Positions 9,633 through 17,820 of a stretch of 64,000 nucleotides of DNA are shown here, one piece after another (positions within the stretch are counted from its first letter, which is position 1; each line of letters opens with the position of its first letter). The stretch spans positions 84,478 through 148,477 of the forward strand of contig NZ_JAKQZA010000008.1 in NCBI RefSeq assembly GCF_023008165.1, given 5' to 3'. Both the position numbers and the translations under genes were made by a program. Source of the DNA: Kordiimonas laminariae (GTDB lineage Bacteria; Pseudomonadota; Alphaproteobacteria; Sphingomonadales; Kordiimonadaceae). The notes under the pieces are model-generated. The model had not been told where the DNA came from. It was given only the letters and a program-made list of their open reading frames with translations, and ran no database searches.

Positions 9633-9648
9633 AAATTGTTGACAATTT
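9633..9648. promoter_or_regulatory. GntR-type palindromic operator in the uraH/gntR divergent region
   Basis: The 16-base sequence AAATTGTTGACAATTT is a perfect inverted repeat (7-base arms, TG centre). Its core fits the GT-N-AC half-site layout of FadR/FCD-type GntR regulators. Just downstream, TTGGTG (9646-9651) and TATGCT (9669-9674) with a 17-base gap could be the gntR promoter, so bound protein would abut the -35. The likely ligand-responsive regulator is the GntR encoded from 9715, controlling itself and uraH. Confidence 0.55.
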
Positions 9649-9714
9649 GGTGACAGCGGCAAAAAATCTATGCTGTATTCAATGTGCTACATGCCAAACG
9701 ACAGGGGATAGGTC

Positions 9715-10401
9715 ATGGCAAACACCACAGCACTAACGGAAGAAGACGTGTGTCAGCGTATCAGGGATAGTATCCTTGAGCAACGTATTGCGCCTGGCAC
9801 AAAACTGACTGAAGAATCACTGTGCGGCATATTTGGGGTAAGCCGAACGACAATCAGAAGGGTTTTCCTCCTGCTTAGTAAAGACAACATCATCAGGCTT
9901 GAACGCAACAAAGGTGCAACCATTGCCGCGCCAACCGTTGAAGAAGCCCATCAGGTTTTCGAAGCAAGGCGCGCAACGGAAAAAGCGCTTTTACGCCGTG
10001 CCGCTGAACGTGTACAGCCCGGAGACATTGCACATCTGCGCGCGCACCTTGAGGAAGAGCAAACCGCACTCAATGAAGCAGATTTAGCTGCATGGATCAG
10101 GCTTTCAGGAGAGTTTCATATCAAACTTGCGCATATTGCGCGCAATGAACCTATGTGCACTTTCCTTCAGCAGCTAGTGTTCCAAAGCTCTTTGATTATA
10201 TCGCAGTACGGCACGGCGGGCGCACCATCAAGCTGTAAGGGCGGAGAACATGAACGCCTTGTTGATGCACTTGAACACCAAGACGCAGAAACAGCACAAA
10301 CCATTATGGCAGAACATTTGCGCGGCATTGAAAGCCAGCTTTCCTTCGAAACCGAAGAAACCGGACAAGACCTGCACGTGATCTTTGCTGCCGCCAGTTA
10401 A
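9715..10401 (+). CDS. GntR-family regulator, FCD subfamily
   Basis: 228 residues: N-terminal GntR winged helix (RIAPGTKLTEESLCGIFGVS, RTTIRRVFLLLSKDNIIRL) and a helical FCD effector domain with the metal/ligand histidines in GEFHIKLAHIARN and EHLRGIESQL. AGGGGA precedes the ATG. It heads the puuE-uraD-alc operon (9 bases to puuE), so is likely the local purine/allantoin regulator; the inducer is not evident. A palindromic GntR-type site lies 67 bases upstream. Confidence 0.93.
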   Translation: MANTTALTEEDVCQRIRDSILEQRIAPGTKLTEESLCGIFGVSRTTIRRVFLLLSKDNIIRLERNKGATIAAPTVEEAHQVFEARRATEKALLRRAAERVQPGDIAHLRAHLEEEQTALNEADLAAWIRLSGEFHIKLAHIARNEPMCTFLQQLVFQSSLIISQYGTAGAPSSCKGGEHERLVDALEHQDAETAQTIMAEHLRGIESQLSFETEETGQDLHVIFAAAS

Positions 10402-10410
10402 GGATTAATA

Positions 10411-11328
10411 ATGACAGAGCAAGCATACCCACGGGATATGATCGGCTATGGCCCCAAGCCCCCTCACGCCAACTGGCCGGGCGGCGCCAAAATAGCTGTC
10501 CAGGTGGTGATGAATTATGAGGAAGGCGGTGAAAACTGTGTGTTGCACGGTGACCCAGCCGCTGAAACCTTTCTGTCAGAAATTGTAAGTGCGCCTCATG
10601 TGGAAGACCGCCACATGAGTATGGAATCCATCTATGAATACGGTAGCCGCGCGGGTGTTTGGCGGCTGCTGAGGCTCTTTGAAAAATACGATATTCCGAT
10701 AACGGTTTTCGCTGTTGCCATGGCGCTACAGCGCCATCCTGAAGTAGCCAAGGCATGCATGGATGCAGGACATGAAATCTGTAGCCACGGCCTCCGCTGG
10801 ATCAACTATCAGAATGTAGATATTAAAACCGAACGCCAGCATATGCAGGACGCCATCAAGATCATTCAGGATATCACTGGCGAGCGACCACTTGGCTGGT
10901 ATACGGGCCGTACAAGCCCCAACACAGGCAAACTGGTGGCAGAGGAAGGTGGTTTCCTTTATGACGCGGATGATTACAGTGATGACCTGCCCTTCTGGAA
11001 AACGGTGGACGGGAGCCCGCAACTGGTTGTGCCCTATACGCTTGATGTAAATGACATGCGTTTCGCAGCAGTTCAGGGTTTTAACGCTGGTGACCAGTTC
11101 TTTAACTATCTGAAAGATGCCTTCGATACACTGTATGAAGAAGGTGAAACCAACCCCAAGATGATGTCTGTTGGGCTTCATTGCCGCCTTATTGGTCGCC
11201 CGGGGCGCATCAAAGCGCTCGAACGTTTCTTTGAATATGCACGCTCCCATAAAGACGTATGGTTCTGCCGCCGCATTGACATTGCCAAACACTGGCACAG
11301 TGAACACCCTTATAAGGGAGAGAAATAA
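10411..11328 (+). CDS. puuE: Allantoinase, polysaccharide-deacetylase type
   Basis: 305 residues. Metal-independent allantoinase of the PuuE type, ring-opening allantoin to allantoate; unrelated to the amidohydrolase AllB. Landmarks: RDMIGYGPKPPHANWPGG, VVMNYEEGGENCVLHGD, HEICSHGLRWINYQ, GWYTGRTSPNTGKLV and GLHCRLIGRPGR. Stop and start of uraD overlap (TAATG), indicating coupled translation. Cytoplasmic. Confidence 0.96.
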   Translation: MTEQAYPRDMIGYGPKPPHANWPGGAKIAVQVVMNYEEGGENCVLHGDPAAETFLSEIVSAPHVEDRHMSMESIYEYGSRAGVWRLLRLFEKYDIPITVFAVAMALQRHPEVAKACMDAGHEICSHGLRWINYQNVDIKTERQHMQDAIKIIQDITGERPLGWYTGRTSPNTGKLVAEEGGFLYDADDYSDDLPFWKTVDGSPQLVVPYTLDVNDMRFAAVQGFNAGDQFFNYLKDAFDTLYEEGETNPKMMSVGLHCRLIGRPGRIKALERFFEYARSHKDVWFCRRIDIAKHWHSEHPYKGEK

Positions 11329-11846
11329 TGCCCTTCATGAAACAAAGGCCGAGCGAGATTTCTGAAACCGAATTTATGGTGACATATGGTGTGATTTACG
11401 AACATTCACCGTGGATTGCCAAAGGTGCATGGGAAGCGAAAGACTCTGGAAACCTTGACACGCTTCAAGGCCTTCATAACGCCATGAAGAAGGCTGTCGC
11501 AGATGGTAGTGATGAAGCCAAAATGCGGCTTATCTGTGCCCACCCCGATCTGGCAGGCAAGCTGGCAATCAGTGGTGAACTGACCGAAGAATCGAAATCA
11601 GAGCAGGCTGGCGCAGAGCTTGATCGCTGTACACCGGAAGAATTTGAAGAATTCCAGACCTTGAATGCTGATTATAAAACCAAATTCGGATTCCCGTTTA
11701 TTGTGGCCGTGAAAGGCATGGACCGTACAGAAATTCTGGCCCACTTCAGAGCCCGTATCAATAATGATAGGGAAACAGAGTTCGCCACTGCACTTGAACA
11801 AATTGACCGCATTGCCTTCTTCAGGCTTTCAGACCTAGCGGAATAA
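11328..11846 (+). CDS. uraD: OHCU decarboxylase
   Basis: 172 residues. Converts 2-oxo-4-hydroxy-4-carboxy-5-ureidoimidazoline to (S)-allantoin, giving the pathway its stereochemistry. Family signatures are YEHSPWIA (near the active His), [30 protein letters not shown] and [11 protein letters not shown]. Translationally coupled to puuE and 11 bases ahead of allantoicase. The upstream ATG at 11328 is used; an internal start is unlikely as the N-terminal residues are typical. Confidence 0.96.
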   Translation: MPFMKQRPSEISETEFMVTYGVIYEHSPWIAKGAWEAKDSGNLDTLQGLHNAMKKAVADGSDEAKMRLICAHPDLAGKLAISGELTEESKSEQAGAELDRCTPEEFEEFQTLNADYKTKFGFPFIVAVKGMDRTEILAHFRARINNDRETEFATALEQIDRIAFFRLSDLAE

Positions 11847-11857
11847 AGGACACCAAC

Positions 11858-12850
11858 ATGACAGACCACAGCTTTACGCGCTTTATCAATATGGCGTCCC
11901 CGCGCTTGGGTGCAGAAGTAATATTCGCCACAGACGATTTCTTTGCTGATAAAAGCCGCCTGATCAAAGACGAAGAAGCAGTTTTCATCCCCGGCAAATA
12001 TGATGATAACGGCAAATGGATGGACGGGTGGGAAAGCCGCCGTAAACGAGGACAAGGTTTTGATCACTGCATCCTGAAACTGGGACAAGCCGGCATTATC
12101 AAGGGCCTTGATATCGACACCAGCCATTTCACTGGCAACTTTCCGCCTGCTGCTTCTGTTGAAGCTTGTTTCAACAAAACAGATACACCCGGAGAAGAAG
12201 CTGAATGGGTTGAGATTGTGCCGTCAATGAACCTGAACGGCGACAGCCACCATCTGGTTGCTGTAGAGAATGATACACCCTTCACGCACTTACGCCTGAA
12301 TATCTACCCTGATGGGGGTGTTGCTCGTCTGCGTGTGTATGGTGAATTCTATAAGGTTTGGCAGGAAAGCGATTACGGCAAGGAAATGGACCTGCTCGCC
12401 ATGGAGAATGGTAGCCGCCCGATCATTGCCAATAACGAGCATTTTGGCGTGCTTTCAAACATCATGCAGCCCGGTAAAGGCATTAATATGGGCGATGGTT
12501 GGGAAACACGACGCCGCCGGGAACCCGGGAATGATTGGGCGATTGTTGCCCTTGGTCATACAGGAGAAATTAACCGCATTCTTGTAGATACAGCCTATTT
12601 CAAAGGTAACTTCCCTGAAAGCATCAGCCTGCAGGCAGCACGAGTGGCGGGCGGCACAGATGATAGCCTACCGGTTCAAAGCCAATTCTGGGAAGAACTG
12701 ATGCCGCGCCAGAAACTTACAGCTGATGCTGAACACACTTTTGAGAGCGAACTGAATAAGCTTGGCCCTATCAGCCATGTTCGAATTAATATCTATCCAG
12801 ATGGCGGTATCAGCCGTCTCCGTTTGTTTGGAACTCTAGATAAAGACTAA
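11858..12850 (+). CDS. alc: Allantoicase
   Basis: 330 residues made of two similar jelly-roll repeats, each with a WE(S/T)RR(K/R) motif ([42 protein letters not shown]) and [28 protein letters not shown]. Hydrolyses allantoate to ureidoglycolate and urea. Fourth gene of the gntR operon. Use of allantoicase plus AllA means the nitrogen is released as urea; no urease is in the window. Confidence 0.96.
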   Translation: MTDHSFTRFINMASPRLGAEVIFATDDFFADKSRLIKDEEAVFIPGKYDDNGKWMDGWESRRKRGQGFDHCILKLGQAGIIKGLDIDTSHFTGNFPPAASVEACFNKTDTPGEEAEWVEIVPSMNLNGDSHHLVAVENDTPFTHLRLNIYPDGGVARLRVYGEFYKVWQESDYGKEMDLLAMENGSRPIIANNEHFGVLSNIMQPGKGINMGDGWETRRRREPGNDWAIVALGHTGEINRILVDTAYFKGNFPESISLQAARVAGGTDDSLPVQSQFWEELMPRQKLTADAEHTFESELNKLGPISHVRINIYPDGGISRLRLFGTLDKD

Positions 12851-12855
12851 GATTA

Positions 12856-13323
12856 ATGAGCAAATTCCTAACCGCTGGCCTTTTGGGATTATTCCTTATG
12901 CTGACACCTACCGTGCAGGCGGATGATAAAGATATTATCCGCGGAAAGATGCAAGCCTGGCTTGATGCCTATAACACCAAAGACATTAGCGCACTTATGG
13001 CTCTATACGGCGACCGTATCTATTATGCTAATAACGGCAGTGATTTAGTAACATCCATAGAGCAAATCCGAGCTAACTATGGTGCACAGTTCAAGGCTGG
13101 TGGCGGTGCAACCGTTGAATTTTCAGAGGAATTGGTAACTGTAGGTGAAAAGCTTGCGCATATCGCAGGAAAATACCGTGTGAATATCCCACAAGGAGAC
13201 GGTAAAGCACAGAGCTTTTACGGTAGGGTTTTATTGATCTTTGAAAAACAGACTGACGAGTGGAAACTGGTAGTTGATTTTGATAATCAGGGCAAAAACC
13301 TGTCAGCAGAAAACTTCCACTAA
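12856..13323 (+). CDS. Secreted SnoaL-like/DUF4440-type protein
   Basis: 155 residues with a clear Sec signal peptide (hydrophobic TAGLLGLFLMLTP then VQA|DD near residue 22) and an NTF2-like cone fold pattern (MQAWLDAYNTKDISALMALYG ... WKLVVDFDNQGK). This fold is used by enzymes and by ligand-binding proteins; no catalytic residues can be assigned. Starts 5 bases after alc, so is cotranscribed with purine genes, an uncommon partner. Periplasmic. Confidence 0.7.
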   Translation: MSKFLTAGLLGLFLMLTPTVQADDKDIIRGKMQAWLDAYNTKDISALMALYGDRIYYANNGSDLVTSIEQIRANYGAQFKAGGGATVEFSEELVTVGEKLAHIAGKYRVNIPQGDGKAQSFYGRVLLIFEKQTDEWKLVVDFDNQGKNLSAENFH

Positions 13324-13342
13324 CAGGCAATATTTTCAAAGC

Positions 13343-14368
13343 TTATTCAGCAATAGTTGTGCGGTTACGGCCGCCTTCTTTTGATTTATAGAGTGCAGCG
13401 TCAGCACGTTCCACGAAATCCGAAAGCGCCTCGCCGGGCTTAAATTCTGCAATTCCGAGCGACAGAGTTACATTACCAAAATCTTTTTCCGCTTGCCTAT
13501 TGCGAACACGTTGAGAACCGATTTTATCGCGGATGTTATCCACAAGCTTAAAGCCATCTTCAATCTGTGTGTCTGGCAGGACAAGTGCAAACTCTTCACC
13601 ACCATAACGAGCTGCTAAATCGCTCCCCTTCACATTGGCATGAAGCGCACCAGCAACAAGTTTCAAAACCTGATCACCCACCTGGTGACCGAAGGTATCA
13701 TTAAACTTCTTGAAGAAATCGATATCCCCAACGGCGAGACAGAGCTTGCTGCCGTCTTTCTCTGCCATCTCGGAAGCTGCCTTAAGAAACGCGTCAAACT
13801 TCTTCCGGTTTGCGATACCGGTGAGAGCGTCTGTGTAGCTTTCTTTTTCCGCCTGTTTCAGATTTGATTGCAACGTTTCAATTTCAGCCGAGGATTTTTC
13901 AAGGCGCGCTTGAAGCTGCGCATTGGTTTCCTGAATACGGCGGGTTTCCTGCATCATATTCTGCACAAAGGCCTCGATACCAGTAATGGACGCATCTTCG
14001 CTGAAAGATTTAAGGTTATCCTTGATGGAAGCGCGCACGCCTTCAATTTCTGAAGAAGCACCACCAATAACTTCAAGCATTTTATCCGCCTGCTCTTTCA
14101 TATGAGCACCGGTTTCCTGCAGAAGCGCGCCTTCTTTCTCATAGCCCAGATATGTATCATACAGTGACTGGTTGACCATGCCGTCAAAGTCGGCATCATC
14201 CCTGATCATCTGATCAAGTGCTATCTTCAAATCCGGATAACGCTGGCTAACATAGCTATACCAAATTGCAAAATTAGGTGGTGCTGGAGGCACCTTATGG
14301 CTGTCCATCAGTTCAATTGCCTGTTTAGCAATATCCCCTGCTTTGTTCATCCCATCGCCAAAGCTCAT
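13343..14368 (-). CDS. GGDEF diguanylate cyclase
   Basis: 341 residues. An N-terminal helical region (about 1-110), a coiled coil (130-175, RRIQETNAQLQARLEKSSAE) and a C-terminal GGDEF domain with an intact GGEEF at 256-260 and the final YKSKEGGRNRT. Expected to make c-di-GMP from two GTP. The inhibitory I-site is degenerate: KGSD (247-250) replaces RxxD, so product inhibition is probably lost. No transmembrane segment, so cytosolic; the coiled coil should mediate dimerisation. Layout resembles Caulobacter DgcB. Monocistronic, convergent with the small secreted protein. Confidence 0.93.
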   Translation of the reverse strand: MSFGDGMNKAGDIAKQAIELMDSHKVPPAPPNFAIWYSYVSQRYPDLKIALDQMIRDDADFDGMVNQSLYDTYLGYEKEGALLQETGAHMKEQADKMLEVIGGASSEIEGVRASIKDNLKSFSEDASITGIEAFVQNMMQETRRIQETNAQLQARLEKSSAEIETLQSNLKQAEKESYTDALTGIANRKKFDAFLKAASEMAEKDGSKLCLAVGDIDFFKKFNDTFGHQVGDQVLKLVAGALHANVKGSDLAARYGGEEFALVLPDTQIEDGFKLVDNIRDKIGSQRVRNRQAEKDFGNVTLSLGIAEFKPGEALSDFVERADAALYKSKEGGRNRTTIAE

Positions 14369-14593
14369 AATCTCTCCGCGATCATCAATCTAGTGTTCCC
14401 TTGCTAACCCCAAATCGATACAAATACTTGTACGGTTCATGAACTCTCGTTCACGCACCACAACAATTAACACTTTGTTAAACATTTTGACAGACGAAAA
14501 TACAGGAATGTCTATTTTACTCGTATAATCGTTGCTTATGTGAAACGAACTTTCTAAATCATGGCGTTAAAACAATAACAGGTGCATAGTCTT

Positions 14594-14803
14594 ATGGCTG
14601 ATCTAGAAGAAAAACTAACTGATTTGGAATGCAAATTCGCTTTCCAGCAAGAAACTATTGATACGCTGAACACTGAGCTAACCAAACAGTGGAAGGAAAT
14701 TGATAGTCTAAAAAACGCTATTCACCGCCTACACGAACAATTGCTGGATCTGGAATCGTCAGGTGGGAAACCAGAAATCGAACCACCACCACCGCACTAT
14801 TAA
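14594..14803 (+). CDS. slyX: SlyX family protein
   Basis: 69 residues. Shows the SlyX coiled-coil pattern: LEEKLTDLECKFAFQQETID, LNTELTKQWKEIDSLKNAI, and a proline-rich PPPPHY tail. The ATG at 14594 with AGGTG about 9 bases ahead is preferred over GTG at 14582. Function of SlyX is unknown; originally linked to expression of the fkpA/slyD region in E. coli, absent here. Confidence 0.85.
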   Translation: MADLEEKLTDLECKFAFQQETIDTLNTELTKQWKEIDSLKNAIHRLHEQLLDLESSGGKPEIEPPPPHY

Positions 14804-14840
14804 GCATAAGTTTCGCTATTTACTTGCTTTTAATGGTGGA

Positions 14841-14867
14841 TTGATCAATCTAAAATACATTGATCAA
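14841..14867. promoter_or_regulatory. Paired TTGATCAA sites upstream of crp-like gene
   Basis: Two perfect copies of the palindrome TTGATCAA (14841-14848 and 14860-14867), starts 19 bases apart, so on nearly the same DNA face. They lie 14-40 bases before the start codon of the Crp-type gene, overlapping the expected promoter or leader. Could be an autoregulatory site for an FNR/Crp-class protein, but the recognition helix of the neighbouring protein predicts GTGA rather than TTGAT half-sites. Confidence 0.4.
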
Positions 14868-14880
14868 AGGGGGGCACTAG

Positions 14881-15543
14881 ATGCGGGATATCCTCGCAAG
14901 TTTTTTTGGCACTTCATCTATCATGCTTAACGATGTTGAGCAGAAATCCACTCGCATGGTGTTCAACCCCGGTGAAACCATTTTCTCACAGGAAGAAGAA
15001 GGCAACACAGTATTCTTTGTATTAACTGGCAGGGTAAAAGCAGTACTTTATTCAAACGCCGGTGAAGAAGTATGGCTTGATGAATTTGGTAGCGGTACAT
15101 TATTTGGGGAAATGGCTGTACTTAGTGCCCAAAGTCGAACTGCCGATATCGTAGCCTCAACTCGTGTAGAACTCGCTGCTTTCTCGGCCGCATGCTTTTT
15201 AGATTTAATGGAGAACCATGGCAGTGTTGGGCTTGCTGTCTCCAAAATGCTGGCTGACCGAGTTCATAAAACCACTCAGCGCATGTACGAACTTACAGCA
15301 GTTTCAGCCAAAGGCCGAGTCCATGCCGAGCTATTACGCCTTGCAAGAAGACAAAATAATCAGCTTCTTGTTGAAAATATCCCAGCCTACACGGTGCTTG
15401 CGAAACGTGTTAACAGTACGCGGGAAACAGTTTCCCGCACTGTGAATGAACTTGTTCGCAAAGGTGCCGTGGAAAAGAAAGGCAGCGACCTTATAATTCT
15501 TGATAGATCGGCACTTACAAGAAAAACATCCTGGGTAAATTAA
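14881..15543 (+). CDS. Crp/Fnr-family cyclic-nucleotide-responsive regulator
   Basis: 220 residues. Cyclic-nucleotide-binding domain with an intact phosphate-binding cassette: FGEMAVL at 75-81 and RTA at 86-88, including the arginine that grips the cyclic phosphate. C-terminal Crp HTH with STRETVSRTVNEL; R181, E182 and R186 match the CRP residues that read TGTGA. No FeS cysteines, so not FNR-like. Its stop overlaps the 3' end of the convergent cyclase gene by 4 bases. The pairing of an intact cNMP sensor with a nucleotide cyclase and a GTGA-N6-TCAC site at 20005 suggests one circuit. Confidence 0.92.
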   Translation: MRDILASFFGTSSIMLNDVEQKSTRMVFNPGETIFSQEEEGNTVFFVLTGRVKAVLYSNAGEEVWLDEFGSGTLFGEMAVLSAQSRTADIVASTRVELAAFSAACFLDLMENHGSVGLAVSKMLADRVHKTTQRMYELTAVSAKGRVHAELLRLARRQNNQLLVENIPAYTVLAKRVNSTRETVSRTVNELVRKGAVEKKGSDLIILDRSALTRKTSWVN

Positions 15544-17219
15544 CGGACACGCAAACTAAAAAGCTTCAGCGCTTGTTGTCCTTTCCGAGCTTCAACCTTA
15601 CCAACGGTTTCACAGCGGTATTTTTCTTCAGCGCTTAGTGCCAGAGCACAGGCAAAGGGCTCACTCACATATATTGAACCAGGCACAGTTACGGGCTCAA
15701 TACGGGCCGCAAAAGCTACCTCTGTTCCGAATACCCCAATCCGGTTCGTAAAAGGATCCCGCATTTCATGTACTGGGCCATAATGACCTCCGATACGAAG
15801 CGCGAGAAATTCCGGCAATCCAATTTCAGCAAGATCAATAGCCCTGAATGTTTCCTGCAAGTCACTTGCTACATTGGCTGCGGCCTCTACACTATCCAGC
15901 ACAAGGAATAAACCATCCCCCCAAGTATTCAGATGTTCAAGCTGCCGTCCCTGTGTGTTTACGCAGATGGCCAAGGGCCGCAGGATTTTATCGATAAACA
16001 CAGGAACCTGACTGTCTGTAAGCGCGCCAAATCCCCGCACATCGGCAAAAACCATCGCCTTCAAATCGCGACTGGCTGTTAGTTCTTCGGCATTGTCTCC
16101 GGCCCCTGTTGCTTTCCTTGTATCTCTTGGATAAGGGATAATAATCTGATCACGCCCTGCTTGCTCCCACACTTTTGCATCTCTTGCAGTACCCGCTTTT
16201 GCTGTTGGGTTTTTCTGATCCCAAATCAACAACTGCAACGGTTTTGTGGCTAAACGCTCTGCCTTAAGAACTGCCAACCCCATCGCGGTTTCGCTGGCAA
16301 ACGCTGTGAACATATCATCTGTTTTGAGATTATCGCCCGAGAGATATCGCACTGTTTTAGCAGCCGCTTTACAAGCCCAAAAGCGCGGCACCCAGTGCTC
16401 TCCGAAGGGGACGACTGACGTTTCGAGAAACAGTTCATCGGGGCACGGCAGAACCAAATGAAATTCTGCATTTGCTTCAAGTGCCTTCTCTGCAATCAGG
16501 ATATCAGAACCAGCTGCGAGTGCACCATAAACATAACCAATATTTTCAGAGAGAATTTTATCCAGAATAGATTTACCAAGCCCATAAACAGAAGCTTCAT
16601 CAAGAACATTCCCGTCGCCATCAAGGCCGAAAATATGTCCTGCAAAATGAAGGGTTTTCGGGGGCCTAAATTTATCAAGCCAACTAATATCTGCGTTATT
16701 TACCGTAGCAAGCAGTTCAAACTGTTTCAGAGTAGAGGCATGAGCATCATAATTCTCGGGATCAAGAGATATAGCATCCGTTAAATTAGTTTCAGCGCGT
16801 ACATGATCACCTAAAATGAAATAGGCCTCAGCCACGGTTGCCATATGATAATAAGCATCCTGCCCGGGTTTAGGTGAATATCCCCTGGTTTTATGAAGAA
16901 CTTCATCCGCGGTCGCACGAGCATTATCAATATCTCCCGCAAGCATCTGCATTGCGGCGGTGTTGATACCAGTATAGGTACCGCCTGTTGCTTCGTAGGC
17001 GTGATAATATTTTTCAGCAGCCTGCCGCGCCAGTTCCTGTTTGTGAGATTGATGACTTTCCACCATCCGGCTTTTCAAAAGCCGCCCACCCAGCGCCAGA
17101 ATATCTTCGTTATCTGAAACTGTATCCAGCCCCAGACGGAAATACTCTTTCTCCGCCTGCTCAAGCGCACCAGCTCTAAGCAGCGTTAGGATTGAGTTAT
17201 ATTGCTCCGTCGGGGACAT
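15540..17219 (-). CDS. TPR / Rossmann (SLOG-like) / class III nucleotide cyclase
   Basis: 559 residues. N-terminal TPR-like helices (1-185), a Rossmann-like middle (190-385) with AAGSDILIAEKALEANAEF that recalls SLOG/LOG nucleotide-binding folds, and a C-terminal class III cyclase domain. Both metal aspartates are present (D393 in ADVRGF, D435 in WGDG) and R506 is retained. Three residues are not canonical: N431 where adenylate cyclases have the base-selecting Lys, G495 where they have Asp, and A502 where the transition-state Asn should be. Hence a cyclic nucleotide product other than cAMP, or a weak enzyme, is possible. Last gene of the TIR cassette, 24 bases after the 181-residue gene. No membrane segment. 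Confidence 0.82.
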   Translation of the reverse strand: MSPTEQYNSILTLLRAGALEQAEKEYFRLGLDTVSDNEDILALGGRLLKSRMVESHQSHKQELARQAAEKYYHAYEATGGTYTGINTAAMQMLAGDIDNARATADEVLHKTRGYSPKPGQDAYYHMATVAEAYFILGDHVRAETNLTDAISLDPENYDAHASTLKQFELLATVNNADISWLDKFRPPKTLHFAGHIFGLDGDGNVLDEASVYGLGKSILDKILSENIGYVYGALAAGSDILIAEKALEANAEFHLVLPCPDELFLETSVVPFGEHWVPRFWACKAAAKTVRYLSGDNLKTDDMFTAFASETAMGLAVLKAERLATKPLQLLIWDQKNPTAKAGTARDAKVWEQAGRDQIIIPYPRDTRKATGAGDNAEELTASRDLKAMVFADVRGFGALTDSQVPVFIDKILRPLAICVNTQGRQLEHLNTWGDGLFLVLDSVEAAANVASDLQETFRAIDLAEIGLPEFLALRIGGHYGPVHEMRDPFTNRIGVFGTEVAFAARIEPVTVPGSIYVSEPFACALALSAEEKYRCETVGKVEARKGQQALKLFSLRVR

Positions 17220-17243
17220 AATCTTTTACAACTTATCTAGCCG

Positions 17244-17789
17244 TTAACCGCGGCCATCACCAGGGCCATCATCATCGCCACCATTCCCTACATCTGGATC
17301 AATAATTACCGGCGTAACGGCCGATTTAATGTCCTCAGGGTTCTGCCAAACATCAATAAACAGGTTATAAACATAGGGTTTTTCCTGCTTAATCTTGTTT
17401 TCATCATCCACATAGATAGTCTTAGAACGCCCATACCCAAGAGGGTCGTCCTGAAGCTTTGTTTGATTAACAAAGTTATTCAATGGATCAGGCGTTTTAA
17501 GCGTAAAGGGAGCAATCGTTGGCTGGAAAAACCAGCTATCGACAGCAAGTGTAAACACAAGGCGCTGACGTCCCTTAACCTCAAAGAAAAACGGATTTTC
17601 TGATGTTACAGGCGCAAACTGGACATCTGGAATAGCTTTTAAGATTTCATCACGCCCAAGAAAACCCGGGATTGGTTTGCTACGTCCGACACAATATTGT
17701 CCGGAGGGCGACATTCCAATCTTGATAATGGTTGTAAATTGCTTACGCTTATCAAGCGTTGCATCTAATTCTTGAACCAATTCATACAT
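17244..17789 (-). CDS. Hypothetical protein between TIR and cyclase genes, 181 aa
   Basis: Soluble protein, no recognised domain. Predicted beta-rich core (FTTIIKIGMSPSGQYCVG, QRLVFTLAVDSWFFQP, KPYVYNLFIDVWQNP) and a low-complexity acidic/glycine tail (DPDVGNGGDDDGPGDGRG). Lies 31 bases after the TIR gene and 24 before the cyclase gene, so cotranscribed with both. The conserved-looking middle placement suggests it is a working part of the cassette, such as an adaptor or sensor; no enzymatic motif can be pointed to. Confidence 0.75.
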   Translation of the reverse strand: MYELVQELDATLDKRKQFTTIIKIGMSPSGQYCVGRSKPIPGFLGRDEILKAIPDVQFAPVTSENPFFFEVKGRQRLVFTLAVDSWFFQPTIAPFTLKTPDPLNNFVNQTKLQDDPLGYGRSKTIYVDDENKIKQEKPYVYNLFIDVWQNPEDIKSAVTPVIIDPDVGNGGDDDGPGDGRG

Positions 17790-17820
17790 AATTCATTCCC
17801 CTATAGTAAATAAGATACAG

